A stretch of DNA of 64,000 nt from Diorhabda sublineata (GCF_026230105.1 NC_079477.1:6701001-6765000), one strand, 5' to 3'; shown: positions 49,031 to 62,075, counted from the stretch's first letter. The notes: a model not told the origin generated them from the letters alone. Numbers and translations: made by a program.

Positions 49031-49741
49031 TACTTATTAATCTAGACCCTAGACTTCAATCAGACAATACCATTTCAATTTAATGGATTCAAAGAGAATA
49101 CAAAAATTAATAAACTAAAATTTTAACTTTTAACAAAAATGCTAAAAAAATCCAAAATACCTATATCGTTTTTAATACCCTTCCTTCATATTAAACTTCA
49201 TATAGAAGAATAACTATTTAACACATTCCTGAAAGAAACGAAAAGTATTTAAACTTGCAAAAAGATATTTTTAATATAAAAAGACTGAATATGATTGAAG
49301 CAAAATATTTTACACAAGGGTAACAAATGAAACTTTTTATTCTGTATTGATGCGTCTTTACTTGAGATAAAGCTGCGCTAGGGAGAATGTTATCAATTGG
49401 TGCTTTAGTAACTAAAGCATACCTCATTATGTCTTATGAATTTGCGTACTTTGCTATGAAATTGTCTCATTACAATGATAGAAAGAAACGCCACGCTTTG
49501 CTTGATTAAGCGATAAAACCTGTACGTGTATCTTCAAAATTTCTACATTTTATTATGGCTGTGTGTGTGTCACTTTAGGTCAGATTTTGTATATATTGGT
49601 GTCAACTGCTGCATCAAATTCAGCATCTTTATTGCAATCTGTTATAATTTGAAGTTCAAGTTACCGATCACATTTTTTGACTTGTTCATTTAATGTTTCT
49701 TCAACTAAGTTGGAATTTCTGAAACCGTTGGTGATATTCAT

Positions 49742-49834
49742 ACTGTTAACACCAGTACACCAACACACAATTACACTATTTGATGCGCGTTTCGATAACA
49801 AAGTTATTGTCTTCAGCGACTGAAAGTAAACTAA
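49742..49834 (+). mobile_element. partial MITE copy related to the one at 31,682
   Basis: Shares TGATGCGCGTTT, GATAAC(A)AAGTTAT and GTCTTCAG..GACTGAAAGTAAAC with the centre of the intron-22 MITE, plus a recognisable left arm. The right inverted-repeat arm is missing. Confidence 0.55.
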
Positions 49835-49839
49835 AATCT

Positions 49840-50730
49840 AATTATTTGACTTACCTGTTTTATACTAAATTTTCCCAACAATAAACCTCCCGCATGTGGT
49901 TCTGAATCTAGTTTTTTGTTATTTCCTCCAGCTCTTAATACGTTTAAGTTAGTACTGTTTAACATTAGGCAAAACTATTTTGAAATAAAAATTTACTGAC
50001 CAGCTGGGTTCCTTAAAAGGCCCGATAATAGAATTACTAAATTCCTGGATTAACTTATATGCCTATAACATTGCAACATCTATTCTTAGTAATCATTAAG
50101 AATTTTTTTCTTCCTTAGGCCTTCAATTGACTTTGAACGTTTCATTTATTTTCACATACAGTTGACAATTTGAAAGTTTCTTGTACATGGATTTTAAGGC
50201 TATTAAGCAATGACAAATTGTTGTGAAGAGTTTGCTGTGAGATTCTGGAATTGATTAGGTGATGGTATGTAAGGTTGGACAGCAAATTAAACGATTATGA
50301 TTGTAAATAACTTTTTTTACTAAATAAAGTAAGAAAACATTAAAAAAGTATAATCGATTAAACATTGATGAATGTATATAATAACTAAACAAAAGTTTTT
50401 TTTGAATCAGTTGACATGCTACAGAACCTATTAAAACTTGTGATATGTTTTCTTTTCAAATATTTATCAATACCACAAAACATTCATTAATCTATCATTA
50501 TAAAAATTAGGTTGAAAATCTGCAACTTCAATATTTCAGCTACAAATTAAATGAATTAAAAAGTTGTATAAAAAATTAAAAGCATTTAAGTTTCAATATA
50601 AAATTATGTAGCAGTAAAGAAACATGTTTGAACTAAGTAGTAAAACATATATGAATGAAAAACTAACACAAACAGAGGATATTCTCAACGTAATCCATTC
50701 TAAACTTTCAACATTTCATAAATGTAGTTC
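49840..50730. other. gene-free stretch between RpS3 and importin alpha
   Basis: AT-rich sequence between the convergent 3' ends of the two genes. Nothing recognisable. Confidence 0.4.
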
Positions 50731-50735
50731 ATTTC

Positions 50736-50741
50736 TTTATT
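50736..50741 (-). terminator. polyadenylation signal of importin alpha
   Basis: AATAAA on the minus strand, 80 bases beyond the stop codon. Confidence 0.55.
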
Positions 50742-50820
50742 ATACTAAAAATAGAACATGGAATGGCGAAATTGAAGTAAATAGACAATTATAGGAAACA
50801 TAATAGTAAAGCATATACTT

Positions 50821-53800
50821 TTAGAACGAGAATCCCCCATTAGGCACTTGAGTGGGTGTAGCAAATTGAATTTGACCATCAGCAGTGTGTGGAGCGGGAA
50901 TGTTCTCATCAGCACCGGTCTATAATTAGAAATATAAAACATGTCATTCACTCACATTTTTCTGATTAACACAAAATACTTACATCTGAGAAATAATTTT
51001 CAATGAGATTCAAGGCTTTTTCATAAATCTTCTCATTGTCATGAGTTTGTAATGCCTCTATTCCATCAATACCACCACATTCTTCAATCATGATGGCAAC
51101 TTTTTCCACTTCTCCCATTTTACTTGCAGCCTAAAATATCATCAAAACAATTTTAATTTTTCTATTTTGAAACTCGAAACTGTAAGATGACAGATTCTAT
51201 ATATAGTGTGTTCAAGAAATGCTTGATTATCCATAGTTCGATTATTATAAATATAGATGTTTTTTTTATGTTTCAACGAGACCTAGAATTTGGTCAGTTG
51301 TTGATGTGAGCATCCAGTATCCGCCTCAAATTCAAATCTCTCAGATTTCTATTCTACTTATAGAAGCAAAGTTGACAAACATCAATTTTAGCTGAGTAAA
51401 TATTATAATAAAAACCACTGATATAAATAATGTTTAATTATTGGTGACCCAGCTATACAGTCAAGAAAATTCAAATGTATACAAATGATAGTAAGATTGT
51501 TTTCCACTCCTGTTCTCAGGCGAGTTTTGGTCGATTTCACCTTGAACACCACAATATTTTTTTAAATATTATATATTGAACACCATTTGCATTCATAAGA
51601 TCAGGTTGACTTAATAGTCCATAACAATCCAATATGTGATTAAAAGGTACTTACATTTAATATGTTGTTGAGTCCATCTAAAACTACTATTACAGTTTTT
51701 TGGTCTTTGGAATTCAAGAGATTGCATAATGGTTTCAGGGCACCTAATTCAACCAGTTTAGCAAGTTGAGAAATTGTACCACCACTAGTGAAATTTGTCA
51801 CAGCCCAAGCAGCTTCTTTTTGACTTTTGAAATCTCCAGTTTGAAGGGTATGGAGCAGTGGAGGCATAATACCAGCATCAATTACCTTTTGAATTTGTTC
51901 ACTGTTGCCTGTGAAATTACATGAACATTAAAAAAATGTATGTAACATACCAAAGAAACTAATTACCTGCAGTTATATTAGAAATTGTCCATGCCGCTTC
52001 CTTAACAATATTTAATCTAGGATATTTCAGAAGTTTGGCCAAAATGTTCAGTGCTCCAGCATTTATAACTGTATCAGTCTGTTGATCATTACCAGTAACA
52101 ATATTTCCTACAGTTCTTAATGCAGGTGTTAGAACTGTTCCCTGTTCACTATATAATAATTGTACCAATCTATCAATTAATCCTGTATCTATAACAGCTT
52201 GAATATTCTCATTTGGACCATCTGTTAGGTAGCTTAATGCCCAACAAGTATCTGCCTGAACTTCATAGTCAGTATGATTTAGAAGACGAGCCAGAAAGGG
52301 TAATGCAGGTTTTAGGAGTTCAAAATCTGGAGAAGGATTCTAAAAAAAAATTCATATAATAACACATGACGACAATAGTAGTATTTATAGGTAGACACAA
52401 AAAACTATTCAGGAATGCATGGTACTTCATTCATTACACCTTACTCTTTATATTTTGTCAGGGGCTGGTAATTTTCCACGAGGAATTTGTTTAAGGGCTT
52501 CTTCTCATCATTCTACTACCATTTTTCTTTTTGTAGTTGTGAATGCAGACAGAAGAAAAGAAAAAATGTGAATTAAAAATTAACTTAGATGGAAGAAAAT
52601 TACAAAACTAGAGAAATTAGAGACTTTTACCAGAAATTAAAAGGTGTAAGTACAGATAAACCAGGACGTAGTATTTTAGAAACGAAAGAGAGCTAGTGGG
52701 GCATTCAAGCAAGACAAGGGTACAAAATACCAAATGTTCATTTTAAAACAACTACAATATGTTAGTTACAGCTGTACATACTCTTCATTGATTTTAAACA
52801 AGCATACGACACAGCAGACCAAAGTTGTATAATGCCATGAAATTCCTTGGAATGCCAATTAAAATATTCAAGTTAGTAAGCATGATGTTGGAGAAAACTA
52901 CAAACATTGTAATGGAAGAAGATGGATTAATATCAGAAACTAAGGTAATAGGCTGAGATGCATATCACGAATAAATATGGCAAATTTCATGAGTAAGTTT
53001 CTTCCAATATTTCCCAATTGAGAATATAAGGGCATATATGCTTATTTTCAATGTTCAAGTCAGAATTCAAATGAAAAGATCACCACTGAACTGACGGGTG
53101 TTGGCATGGCTTGTTGCAAAATTTCAATCTCACTTATAGATGGAAGGTAGAATAATAGCTGGGTTGCTATGTTTTATAATACACATGTAAAAAGACAAAC
53201 AATGCAAACAGTAGTTTATAGTAAGCAATTATCTGTTTCGAAACTTGCACTAACCTATTGATGCTAATTTAAAAAAAAAACAAAAATACTTCTTTGTAAC
53301 AATGTCCAAGTTTTATTTAGTTGATGTTTAAAAGAAATCAATGGACAATTGGAAATATGCTAAAAATTAATATTTATTTTCCTTTATTATATAATTAATT
53401 TTTCTCAAAGTCAGTAAGAAATATTAGAACATATCAAAGAAACTATACTGTTTAAATATTGCTGGAAATATAAATATGATTGAAAGTCATAAACTTTTTT
53501 ATTTTTACAATTTGCAAAAACTTGATCTGGAAATTGTATTATTGAAAAAAAAGTGAAAGTTCAGGTCACTTACCTTATTTCTGCATAAATTGGAAATTGC
53601 CCAAACTGCATTTCTCAGCATCGAGAGGGATGTGTGAGGTTTTATGAGACTTAGCAAATCAGGTAACACATTGCAACTTAGTACAAGATCTCTAGTTGCT
53701 GCGCCATCTCCCGCTATGTTACCTATAGCCCAAACAGCTTGTTCGGCAACATCAATACGAGGAGAAGATAACAGTGCCTGAAGACGGGGTATTGCACCTT

Positions 53801-54370
53801 CCTGAACAACAGCTGCAGTTTGATCTGAGGTACCTGATGCTATATTTGTTAATGCCCAGCAAGCTTCAAATTGAAGGGACGGACTAGAACAAATTTTGTT
53901 AATGTAGAAATATACTAAAATAGTCTGTTGATAAATTTACTTACTTATGAGCTTTAGTTAAAAATTCAACACATCTAGGTACAACACCAAGTCTAATCAT
54001 ATGATCAATTGGTGGGGTTTTTTCTCTACTCAAAATTTTTCTACAAGCTAATGTTGCTCTATATTGAACTGCTTCATCAGAGTTCATCATTCCATACATT
54101 ATTTCTTCGGCTGACATGGATGGAGAAACTGCAGAGTTATTTTCTTGCAGAGGAGAAGTAGGTTCTTCTGTAGTAGATATATTTCTTCTCTTTAATAATT
54201 GGTCATCTTTTCTAGCTTTACGGAGCTCTACAGTTTGCCCTATCCGTCTCCTTCTCATTTCCTACAATAAAACCAAATGAAATTTGGTGAAAATATGAGT
54301 ATTTTGAATATCTAACCTCTGTGTCTTTACCCTTGTTCTTGAATGATCTAATTCTGTTTTCGTCTCCCAT
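50821..54370 (-). CDS. Kap-alpha3: importin subunit alpha, KPNA3/4 (alpha3) class
   Basis: Nuclear-import adaptor that binds classical nuclear-localisation signals and importin beta. Seven coding exons (54317-54370, 53945-54261, 53574-53883, 51967-52339, 51655-51908, 50984-51130, 50821-50919) join in phase to 1,554 nt, 517 aa (human KPNA3/4: 521). Residues 1-60 are the importin-beta-binding domain, rich in Arg/Lys ([26 protein letters not shown]). Armadillo repeats follow, with the NLS-contacting Trp/Asn pairs visible in [44 protein letters not shown] and [13 protein letters not shown]. The start [18 protein letters not shown] resembles the FKNKG-type N-terminus of the alpha3 subfamily, which is the basis for the class call. 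A 5' UTR intron (54,376-54,522) precedes the start codon. Confidence 0.95.
52555..52960 (+). mobile_element. RTE-like LINE relic in an importin alpha intron
   Basis: Antisense to importin alpha, the plus strand reads [11 protein letters not shown] across one frame at about 52,780, the catalytic A-block FIDFKQAYD of RTE-like reverse transcriptases. [20 protein letters not shown] then MEEDGLISE follow. Upstream, [14 protein letters not shown] fits the preceding region. Stops and frameshifts mark it as dead. Confidence 0.6.
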
Positions 54371-54375
54371 TGTTC

Positions 54376-54522
54376 CTAAAATCGAGAATAATGTACTTAG
54401 CCACGTTTTTAATGGCTTCTCTTTTAAGGGACAAAAACAACATAAACTATTTCTTCTATACATAACTACGCATTAATTTGTTGTCTACATTACGATAATT
54501 CATTGTAAAGCGATTTACTTAC
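54376..54522 (-). other. 5' UTR intron of importin alpha
   Basis: On the minus strand AAAGTTAG|GTAAGTAAAT gives a strong donor, and CGATTTTAG|GAACAATGG gives an acceptor five bases before the start codon. The 147-bp interval is thus likely an intron in the 5' UTR. No transcript evidence is available. Confidence 0.6.
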
Positions 54523-54619
54523 CTAACTTTTGTCGAGTTTAAAATATATAAAATATCAAATATAAATTATTGAACAAAGAATTTTACGGCAAAAACGGTA
54601 TTACTAAAAATGAATGATT

Positions 54620-57190
54620 TCGGTTACGGTTTTACTTTTTTGTCAGTTTTGACAGCTTTCAAATCACCCAATGAAATGTTTTATTGATCTTCTCCACACG
54701 TGATTGGTCGCACAAATATAAGGATATCGAACTGTCTAGCATTAAACATGTTTTTTCATAGGTAGACAAGATATATTGATTAAAATTTTTATAAAATTCT
54801 CATACAAAATATACCTAATTAAAGATTAAAAATTAGACAGAGTTACGTAAATCCTGAATATATTTCCCTTTGAGTCCATGAAAAGTTTCTCAGACTTTAA
54901 TCATTGTCCATAGACATTGTTTTAGGTACATTGATGAGTATTCAGATCGATGGTATTAACGTTCTTCCAATCTTCCAACATTTTCTTCTATACTTAAACA
55001 ACTTCCTTTTCCGTTTGACTTTAAATTTCTATGATCTTTATAATTTCAAAAATCTCTATTTTCTTCACAATTTTCTGAATTTCAGGGAGAATTCGAATAT
55101 ACTTAATTATTGTGCTAAAATTGTAAGTTAACATATTTTTAGAAATTAAACCTTTGAGTATGCGTAGGAATATTGATTGTTGACTTATTTTAGGCTATAA
55201 CACTAAAATATATTGTTACTAATATATTTACTTGTTGAGAAATAAATATTATTATCCAATTACTTTAATCCTTGTTATTATTTATTCTAATTATTTAATT
55301 TTAGTGTCATCTTTCTCTATATAGAGAAATTAAGCAATTATCAATTGAAGAACCCTGTATGTATTTTGAATAAAATATTGATTTTTTTCTAGATGGCGTA
55401 GCAGAAGTTTCATTCATAAGCTCATTCATTCAACTTTTCATCCCCGGTAAACTTAGAGCTTAGTGGTAGTAAATAGAATGAAATTTTTGAATATCGTCAA
55501 GTTATTTCCGGTTAACTTAGGATCATCTGCTTGAAAGTATTTTTTGGGGTTTTAAAGATTGGGTAGTACGGTATTTAAACTACTGCCCACCTATAAAACT
55601 CAGAAAAATATCTGATATTCCTTTAGAGCTGCATTTTAGTCATTGTTGTTAATAATACGGTGAGTCCAAGATTACCCATATTTTCATGTAAAATCGTAGT
55701 AGCGGTGTTGTGATTGAGAAAAAAATTTGAATAAATGAGTGTAAATTATTTAATCAATACAGATACTATAAATAAAATGTACGTGGGTGTTGTGCAAGGG
55801 CTGTTCATGTAACCTTTGTGTTCCGGTCCAATACAGATAACAGTCAATTAAGCTAGAATTTAGCTTAGCCTATATACAATTACGGAACAAAAGTTACTTT
55901 AAATAAATGTATCTACAAAGACTGGTAATAGTTTTTTGAAACGTTAATATATGCCATTTTATTTATTTTCTATTAAATTATGGGATATTTTTTTATTTAT
56001 CACAAAAATTACTATTTATTTCTAAAGTAGTTAAAAATTTGTGTAGCTTGTTAAGTTACAATGTTTCTTTATTGTTTTTTATTTTGAAAATTTATTTGAA
56101 ATTTGTTACTTTTAACTTTATTTAGTCTTTTTAATGATGCCTTTCTGGAGTCATTTTTGTCGTTTGCAATGAGGTAATAGGAATAATTGAGAGAATATTA
56201 AAAAATCCACATCTAATTTATTTAAATTTTCATCATATTTTATTTTTATGTACAAACTACTCATACTGTATGTCAGTATTATACATCATTGTATGTTTGG
56301 TTGCATACATAAATATATTTAGTAGCTTCTGTTTAAATTTGAATCATTGGGAAGTTGCCGGTATTTATAAAGTATCTCTGTCTACTTTCTTATTGATCTA
56401 TTTACTACAAACACTCACGTTGAATTGGCGGGGACGGTGAAGGAAGTGTACGAGCTGTGATAAAACCACAGATCACCTATATTTAGATGGATCACGACTA
56501 TATATGTAATACTTATTAGTATTACCATTGTATAAAGAATAGGAATAATATATAATTCTCTCTGAGATTTATTTAACTTACGAAAATTTATTTTTAAAAA
56601 TTTTATTAACACAAAAACACTAATTAAAATTTTAAAAATGGATCAACTCTATTAATTTCAAGCGATTAAATTAACAAGATTCATTGAATGAACAAAATTC
56701 ATTTGAATGAATTAGATTTATTGAAAAGGTACGTGTATTAACAACAATCCTATTTTATAGTAAAATAAATGCTGACACATGTTCACATAGGTAATATGAT
56801 CTTGCGTCTTAATTTTTAGAATAATCTAGATTTTTCTTCATGTAACTAGAGTACAATTTTTCAAAAGAAAGTAATAACAGTTAGGCCAATTCTACTATAG
56901 CTGCTAAGCAACAAAAATATTACATATACATAAAAACCAGGTAAATACATAAAACTCCAACTTAAAGGCGATTCTGGGTCAAGTATTCATATCGTTGTCG
57001 TTGAACACGAGGGAATCGAAATTCGTTGTTGTCTAGATTCTCATGCCCTCTCCTTACAATAGGAACGCTTCCGCCAAAGAGTATCGCGCTTTATTTCACT
57101 CGCATGCGCATGTAAATAGACAATTCTAACCTTTCATTTTTATGTGTAAAATTTTTAATTGTATAAGAATCAGTTATAATTGTAGTTTTA
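54620..57190. other. gene-free stretch
   Basis: AT-rich DNA upstream of importin alpha. No conserved frame is visible. A repeat at 56,575-56,790 recurs in direct orientation at 61,900-62,075. Confidence 0.4.
56575..56790 (+). repeat. dispersed repeat, copy 1
   Basis: Shares TTAACAAGATTCATTGAATG, AATAAATGCTGACA and a GAAAAT.TATTTTTAAAAA block, in the same order, with 61,900-62,075. About 5.3 kb separates the direct copies, which bracket the Harbinger/MADF/mariner cluster. Confidence 0.5.
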
Positions 57191-57207
57191 TATAAGGGAT
57201 TGTAGTA

Positions 57208-57715
57208 ATGGATGATCTTCTGCATATTGGACTGCTGGAATAACTAGAAGAAGTTGAAGAAATTGTTGCAGAGCCTAATTGAGTTGTTTTAAGAGAACCT
57301 CTAATACAACTCACTGATTACCAATTTAAAAAAATATTTCGGCTATCCAAAGAAACTTTTAGATATGTTTTGACACAATAAAAATATAACTGGATGAACC
57401 TGTAAAAACTATAGTAGTAATAACTTTTTATTTGGTTTTGATTTATATAAACTTATTACAAATATGTAGCTGCAAGGTATTTAATATAAAATTGATATAC
57501 TATTAAAAGTTGTTTAGCTATCTAAATGTTAAAATGAAATTATTTCATTTACTTATTGGAAGCAATGAAGTTTTTTGGTAGTTACCTGCAAGATGTAGGT
57601 AATAATTATTGTTTGGGTATCTCCCAATCATCAGTGAATCGATGAATTCACAAAATTATAGAGGTATTCAACAAACAGGAAATAATGGATGCATTCATAA
57701 AATTATGAGATATGT
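57208..57715 (+). pseudogene. Harbinger (HARBI1-like) nuclease N-terminal relic
   Basis: The frame from ATG at 57,208 reads MDDLLHIGLLE, two in-frame stops, then FKKIFRLSKETFRYVL, the typical N-terminus of PIF/Harbinger nucleases. At 57,565-57,710, FFGSYLQDVGNNYCLGISQSSVNR is the FxATGSYQxxVGxxxxxSQxSVSR block. An AT-rich insertion lies between the parts and the catalytic DDE region is missing. Dead copy. Confidence 0.7.
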
Positions 57716-57719
57716 CTTA

Positions 57720-59260
57720 TTCTCAGTTAAATATAAATTTGAAATATTTTTTAAAATATAATGTACCTGGAATGGAATTCTTTGCGTTTAATTAACAGTA
57801 AAAATACAGAACAAGAAACTATATTGACAAAATATGCTAATATACTGATGTTGCCGTAATTAGTCGCTCGTGTTATAAATTTGCAAGAAGAGGGGTTTAT
57901 AAGAATCTAAAAAGTCCATATCGCTGCCAATCAAATCACTCTCTTTGGTGATTGCTCGCTTGTGATAGGATTGAGTTAAGAATATCGGTCCTGATTTCAG
58001 CGTTACGTCATGCGCAAGGGATGTCAAATTCCAGCCGACGTATATTGATGTGAGTGTATCGTGCTAATTGTGAGATAGGCAACTATAAATACGTACATGT
58101 GTGATAGAAGTTGCATATACAAACTTTTTAATAAGAATTTAGAGCGTGATTGTAAAATAATTAATCATTGTAATATGATAATTTCGTCTGATAGAAATAA
58201 TAAGCTTAAGCAAATAAAACTACATACTTTTATTGCGATAATATATAAATGCTAGCCTTTATAGCGAATTAGTTAACAATAAAAACGAATTAAAAACTAT
58301 TTTAAAAGCTAATAATGCTTAAGATGTTTATTTTATAAGTTGAACTTTGTAATCGTGAGTGAAATTATTTAACTGATATAAACAATAATTTTATTACATT
58401 CTTCCCTAATAAGTAATGCATTCTCATTATCTTAATAGTGATTCTATTGAAAACTTTCGATTATATTTTTGAAGACGAGTTATAGTTTGACCGATTGTTT
58501 GCCAAAACTTATTGAGTTTTTTTGCTTCCAGAATCTAATTACCGTTTATAGTTTATTAGAAGAACTTTAATGCATATCTCGTACATAAATAGTTTCCTAT
58601 GTATATGTGAACAAAAACAAACGACGAAATTGCTTTCATGTTAATTAGATTATAAGATTCTAGAATATACAATATGAATTATTCTTTACACTAATTTTTA
58701 TAATCGTTTAACCTTTTCACTCTTAGTATTATTACATCGCTAATATCTGAAATTCATTAGTATCCGTATAAGGGCCTATTTTAAACGGTTGCAGCAGTCA
58801 AAAGTTGAAAATCTTGCGCCCATCTGCCCCAAGCACGGAATATTCGTCTAGACCTACTAAAATGACGCAAAACCGGGAAAACAGACTGGCCCGACTGGCC
58901 ATCGCAGTGAAAAGGTCAAAGAAATTACGTTTTATAATATAAATAGGAAGATGTTTCATTTAATTACATTAATTTAATTTATTAAACAATTGAATACTAT
59001 AACTGAATCAATAATCCTTTCTTAAGGTCGTATTCTAACCCTATGATGTAGTAGACTAACTCTTAGGCTCATTTCGCACCAAGTCAGGTCTAGTCCATTC
59101 GCGTCCAGTCAAGTCGGACGCTTTTGAATTGGAAATATTAACTTATATTAAAACAAAGAGAATGTGTAAATCTGGTTTCACACTAAGCGCGGCAAGACTT
59201 GCCAAGACTTATTGCGACTCAGCCGGTCGAAAATTTTAAGAATCAATCAGTCGTGATAGT
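57720..59260. other. gene-free stretch
   Basis: No conserved coding seen. A GC-richer patch near 58,790-58,910 and short phrases near 59,065-59,215 (CATTTCGCACCAAGTCAGG, TTTCACACTAAGCGCGGC) may be transposon ends, but no matching partner was found. Confidence 0.35.
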
Positions 59261-59272
59261 TGCACGGAGAAA

Positions 59273-59405
59273 ATGGATATAGAAGCATCAATTGCATTAG
59301 TGGAAGCGAAAGAAGCAATTTACGATCCTAAACACCCAAAGCACAGAGATCCGGATTTATTTGCTGCTGCATGGAGAAGCATAGCTATAGAATTGAACAC
59401 AACTG
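59273..59405 (+). CDS. MADF-domain protein, first exon only
   Basis: ATG is followed by 44 codons to a GTAAGT donor: MDIEASIALVEAKEAIYDPK, HPKHRDPDLFAAAWRSIAIE. This is the start of a MADF (Adf-1 type, Myb/SANT-like) DNA-binding domain. Neither a second exon nor an acceptor in phase was found before other transposon debris begins. Because a Harbinger nuclease end lies on the opposite strand 58 bp downstream, this is more likely the accessory DNA-binding gene of a PIF/Harbinger transposon than a host transcription factor. A domesticated gene is not excluded. Confidence 0.5.
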
Positions 59406-59462
59406 GTAAGTAACTAGGTTTTTATTACAGTATATTTTCGTGAAAAAGAGGTTCAGATTTGT

Positions 59463-59672
59463 TTACCAAACATCCCGACATTTCTCGTTTTGCCATTGTA
59501 CAGAACCTTCTGCTGACATGAAATAATCTGTTAATTGTTCTCGGATCTGCATTGCCTTTGTATTTGCTCTGTGGATACTTAGGCAGGTCTTAAGGATTGA
59601 AGTTGAGAACGATTGAATTTTGTTCCAAAACTTGGATTTTTTTCGTCCGCGAACACCGGCTGGCATTTTCAT
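59463..59672 (-). pseudogene. Harbinger nuclease C-terminal fragment
   Basis: On the minus strand the frame ends ANTKAMQIREQLTDYFMSAE, GSVQWQNEK. This matches the usual C-terminus of insect HARBI1-like nucleases (ALxIRxxLxDYFxSxxGSVxWQ). The DDE core upstream on that strand is absent. It points toward the MADF exon, as in the two-gene layout of PIF/Harbinger elements, so the pair may be the remains of one element. Confidence 0.55.
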
Positions 59673-59924
59673 ATCTGAACGGCGCTGCCCTTAAGAAATG
59701 CCGTTTGGTGATGTACTAAGTTGGTTTATCCGACTTACGCTGGTCTATTATCTACCTACGTTTGATTACCAATTGTGACCATGCGTCCCGGGATTGTCCC
59801 GTTTTGAGACTATCTATCTCTTTGCCCCAAACGAGAACAAAAACTCTTTTGACATTTTCATACTGATAACATTTTGTAGAATGCCTGAAGATGAGTGTAC
59901 TTTTAATACTAGTTAGCAAAATAA

Positions 59925-60110
59925 TTATCCATTTATGAAACAAAGTAGTGGTAAATCAGATGTTGTATGTGAAAATGCCGCACAGATTTTAATGTTGGAC
60001 ACGATGGTTCTAGCGATATTAAGAAACATAAAAAATCAGAAGCAGCGGAAGATGCAGGAAAATCACGGCTTTCGCTCAAATGACTGCGCTTCCATTTTAA
60101 TCCTATCATG
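59925..60110 (+). pseudogene. BED-like zinc-finger fragment of a hAT-type element
   Basis: With a frameshift, the stretch reads CRTDFNVGHDGSSDIKKHKK followed by SEAAEDAG. This is the CxxCxxxFxxxxGGxxDIxxHxxSxxH finger common at the N-terminus of hAT-like insect transposon proteins. The preceding YPFMKQSSGKSD fits the same family. It is isolated and broken. Confidence 0.45.
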
Positions 60111-60524
60111 CTTTCAACAAAATTTTTTTGATGCTCTTGTAAATAGGCTATTGTTAAAATTGTGTTGTCTCCTAAAGAGATGGATGAATTAAAAAACCAG
60201 CTACGTGAAGCTACTGTATATCTTTATTATCGAATGCTGCTAATTTGGTTCTATAGAACTATTTCGTGTGGTAATTTTTTGCCTTATGAAGCGTTAAAGT
60301 TGAGATTTTGGAGTTTGGAGAACAGCCAGGCGAGAAAAGGAATATATATGTCAAATATTTGAGAGAATTGAGTATTACTATATAATGATTTAAACAAAAA
60401 AATTGGAGAGGAATGTTTGGAAAGTCATTTTTATTACCAAAATAAACATCGTCAAATCTTGTACTCACCTTGTTCTTAACTAAAAACTAGACCAGATATT
60501 TTAAAATTATTTATTTATCACAAA

Positions 60525-61671
60525 TACCTGGTGGATGGTCCCAGAATTACCTGGTCCAAGAAAAAAAGCACAAAAATTTTGAAAAATAATATATTTATTT
60601 ATATATATGAGTATACTTAATCTCCTTTCCGCTCCATACACTTTTCCTAAAGATTTTCGAAATAAGTTCGATACTCTTTTTATAATAAGAATCATGAAGC
60701 TCCTGAATATAGTCATTAACTGCCGACATCACCAATTCATTGCTGGAAAATCTTTGAGCCATTTTTTCAAGTCTGGGCACAGAAAATAATCCGAGGGGTA
60801 TAAATCTGACGAATAGGGTGCATGATGTAGCAATTCAAATTTTAATTTATTAATTTCGGCTATTGCAATCATGGATGTGTGAGCTGGTGTATTATCTTGA
60901 TAAGAACACTTTCTTCTTAGCTAAATGTGACCGTTTTGCTTGATTTTTTCGCTCAAACGTTGCAATAAGTTCGCACAATACTCGCCATTGTTAGTTTTTC
61001 CTTTTTCAAGATAGTAAATGAAAATTATCGCACGGATTGAACGGTATTTGAAGCCGGTTCTCTTTTTCCGTCCATTGTTTTCATTGTTCTTTTAATTCAG
61101 GTGTGATGTGATGGATCTAGGTTTCATCCATGGTTATGAAACGACTAAAAAATTTTGTCTTACTTCTGTGAAGAATTGTCAAAGACTTGATAGAAACATC
61201 TTCACGGCGATATTTTCGTTCCATTGTGAGCCAACGCGGCACACAACTTACTCATGTACAAATTTTCAGTTAATATGCGATGTACCGCACTATGTCTACT
61301 AGCTCGCGCACTTTTAGTCGATGATCACCAATTTTCTTCAAAATTTCTGGAGTCATCTCCTCCAATATTTTACTGTTGATAACGATGGATCAGTCAGACC
61401 CAAATTAGAATCTAGCTCAGCTTTTATATTGGTTGGGCTAATGCCTTTCGAATAAAAGTATTGTAACACATAACGATGACCAATTTTTTCCATGTTTACC
61501 AATTCACTGGAAACGTTCACTATTCATGACTGCCAAACAAATACTAAATAACGTGACGTCTTCAAATTTGAAACATGTGCTGTACAGATTGTCGACTTTC
61601 TGATACAAGTGTATTTTTCAAGCAACTACCATCTCTAGGTCAGGCCAGGTACTTTTGGGACCATCCTCGTA
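60525..61671 (-). mobile_element. nearly full-length but inactivated mariner
   Basis: The ends are inverted repeats: TACCTGGTGGATGGTCCC at 60,525 and, inverted, TACGAGGATGGTCCC from 61,671. On the minus strand it begins MEKIGHRYVLQYFYSKGISP. Then come DHRLKVRELVDIV, RFITMDET with the first Asp, YQDNTPAHTS with the second Asp, HAPYSSDLYPSDYFL with the third, and RFSSNELVMSAVNDY at the C-terminus. It is thus a complete mariner layout with several stops and frameshifts and a deletion after the N-terminal domain. Length (1.15 kb) is somewhat short of the usual 1.3 kb. Confidence 0.85.
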
Positions 61672-61899
61672 CAAAACCAATGATTGTGCCTGTAATTACA
61701 ATTCATAGATTCATAGATTTTACTACTTGCAGTTTGCAGTCTTTCAGGTAGTTTATAAGTTTTCTTTGGGTCTTCTTGAAGTAGCTTCTCTAGTGAATAT
61801 GGTAGTTAATTAATTTTTGTTGTAATATTTTAAGCTGTCGATTAAGAGATGTTTCATTGTTAATTCACTATTGCACATCTCGCACGTGTTAAAGATTTT

Positions 61900-62075
61900 A
61901 CTTTTGAAAATCTATTTTTAAAAAACTTTATTGTTACAAAAAAGACAATTTACAATTTCACAATTTTTTAAGCGAATGATCTTAATTAATTTCACGATTT
62001 AATTAACAAGATTCATTGAATGAACCAGATTCATCATTCATATTTATACTAATAAAATGCTGACAGTTGTTTACG
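61900..62075 (+). repeat. dispersed repeat, copy 2
   Basis: Partner of 56,575-56,790, in the same orientation. Identity is moderate by eye. Confidence 0.5.

Noticed and set aside
60162..60362. 66-codon plus-strand frame beginning MLSPKEMDELKNQLREATVY
   Set aside because: It looks protein-like at its start but has no continuation, no known domain and lies in transposon debris. It was not supported as a gene.
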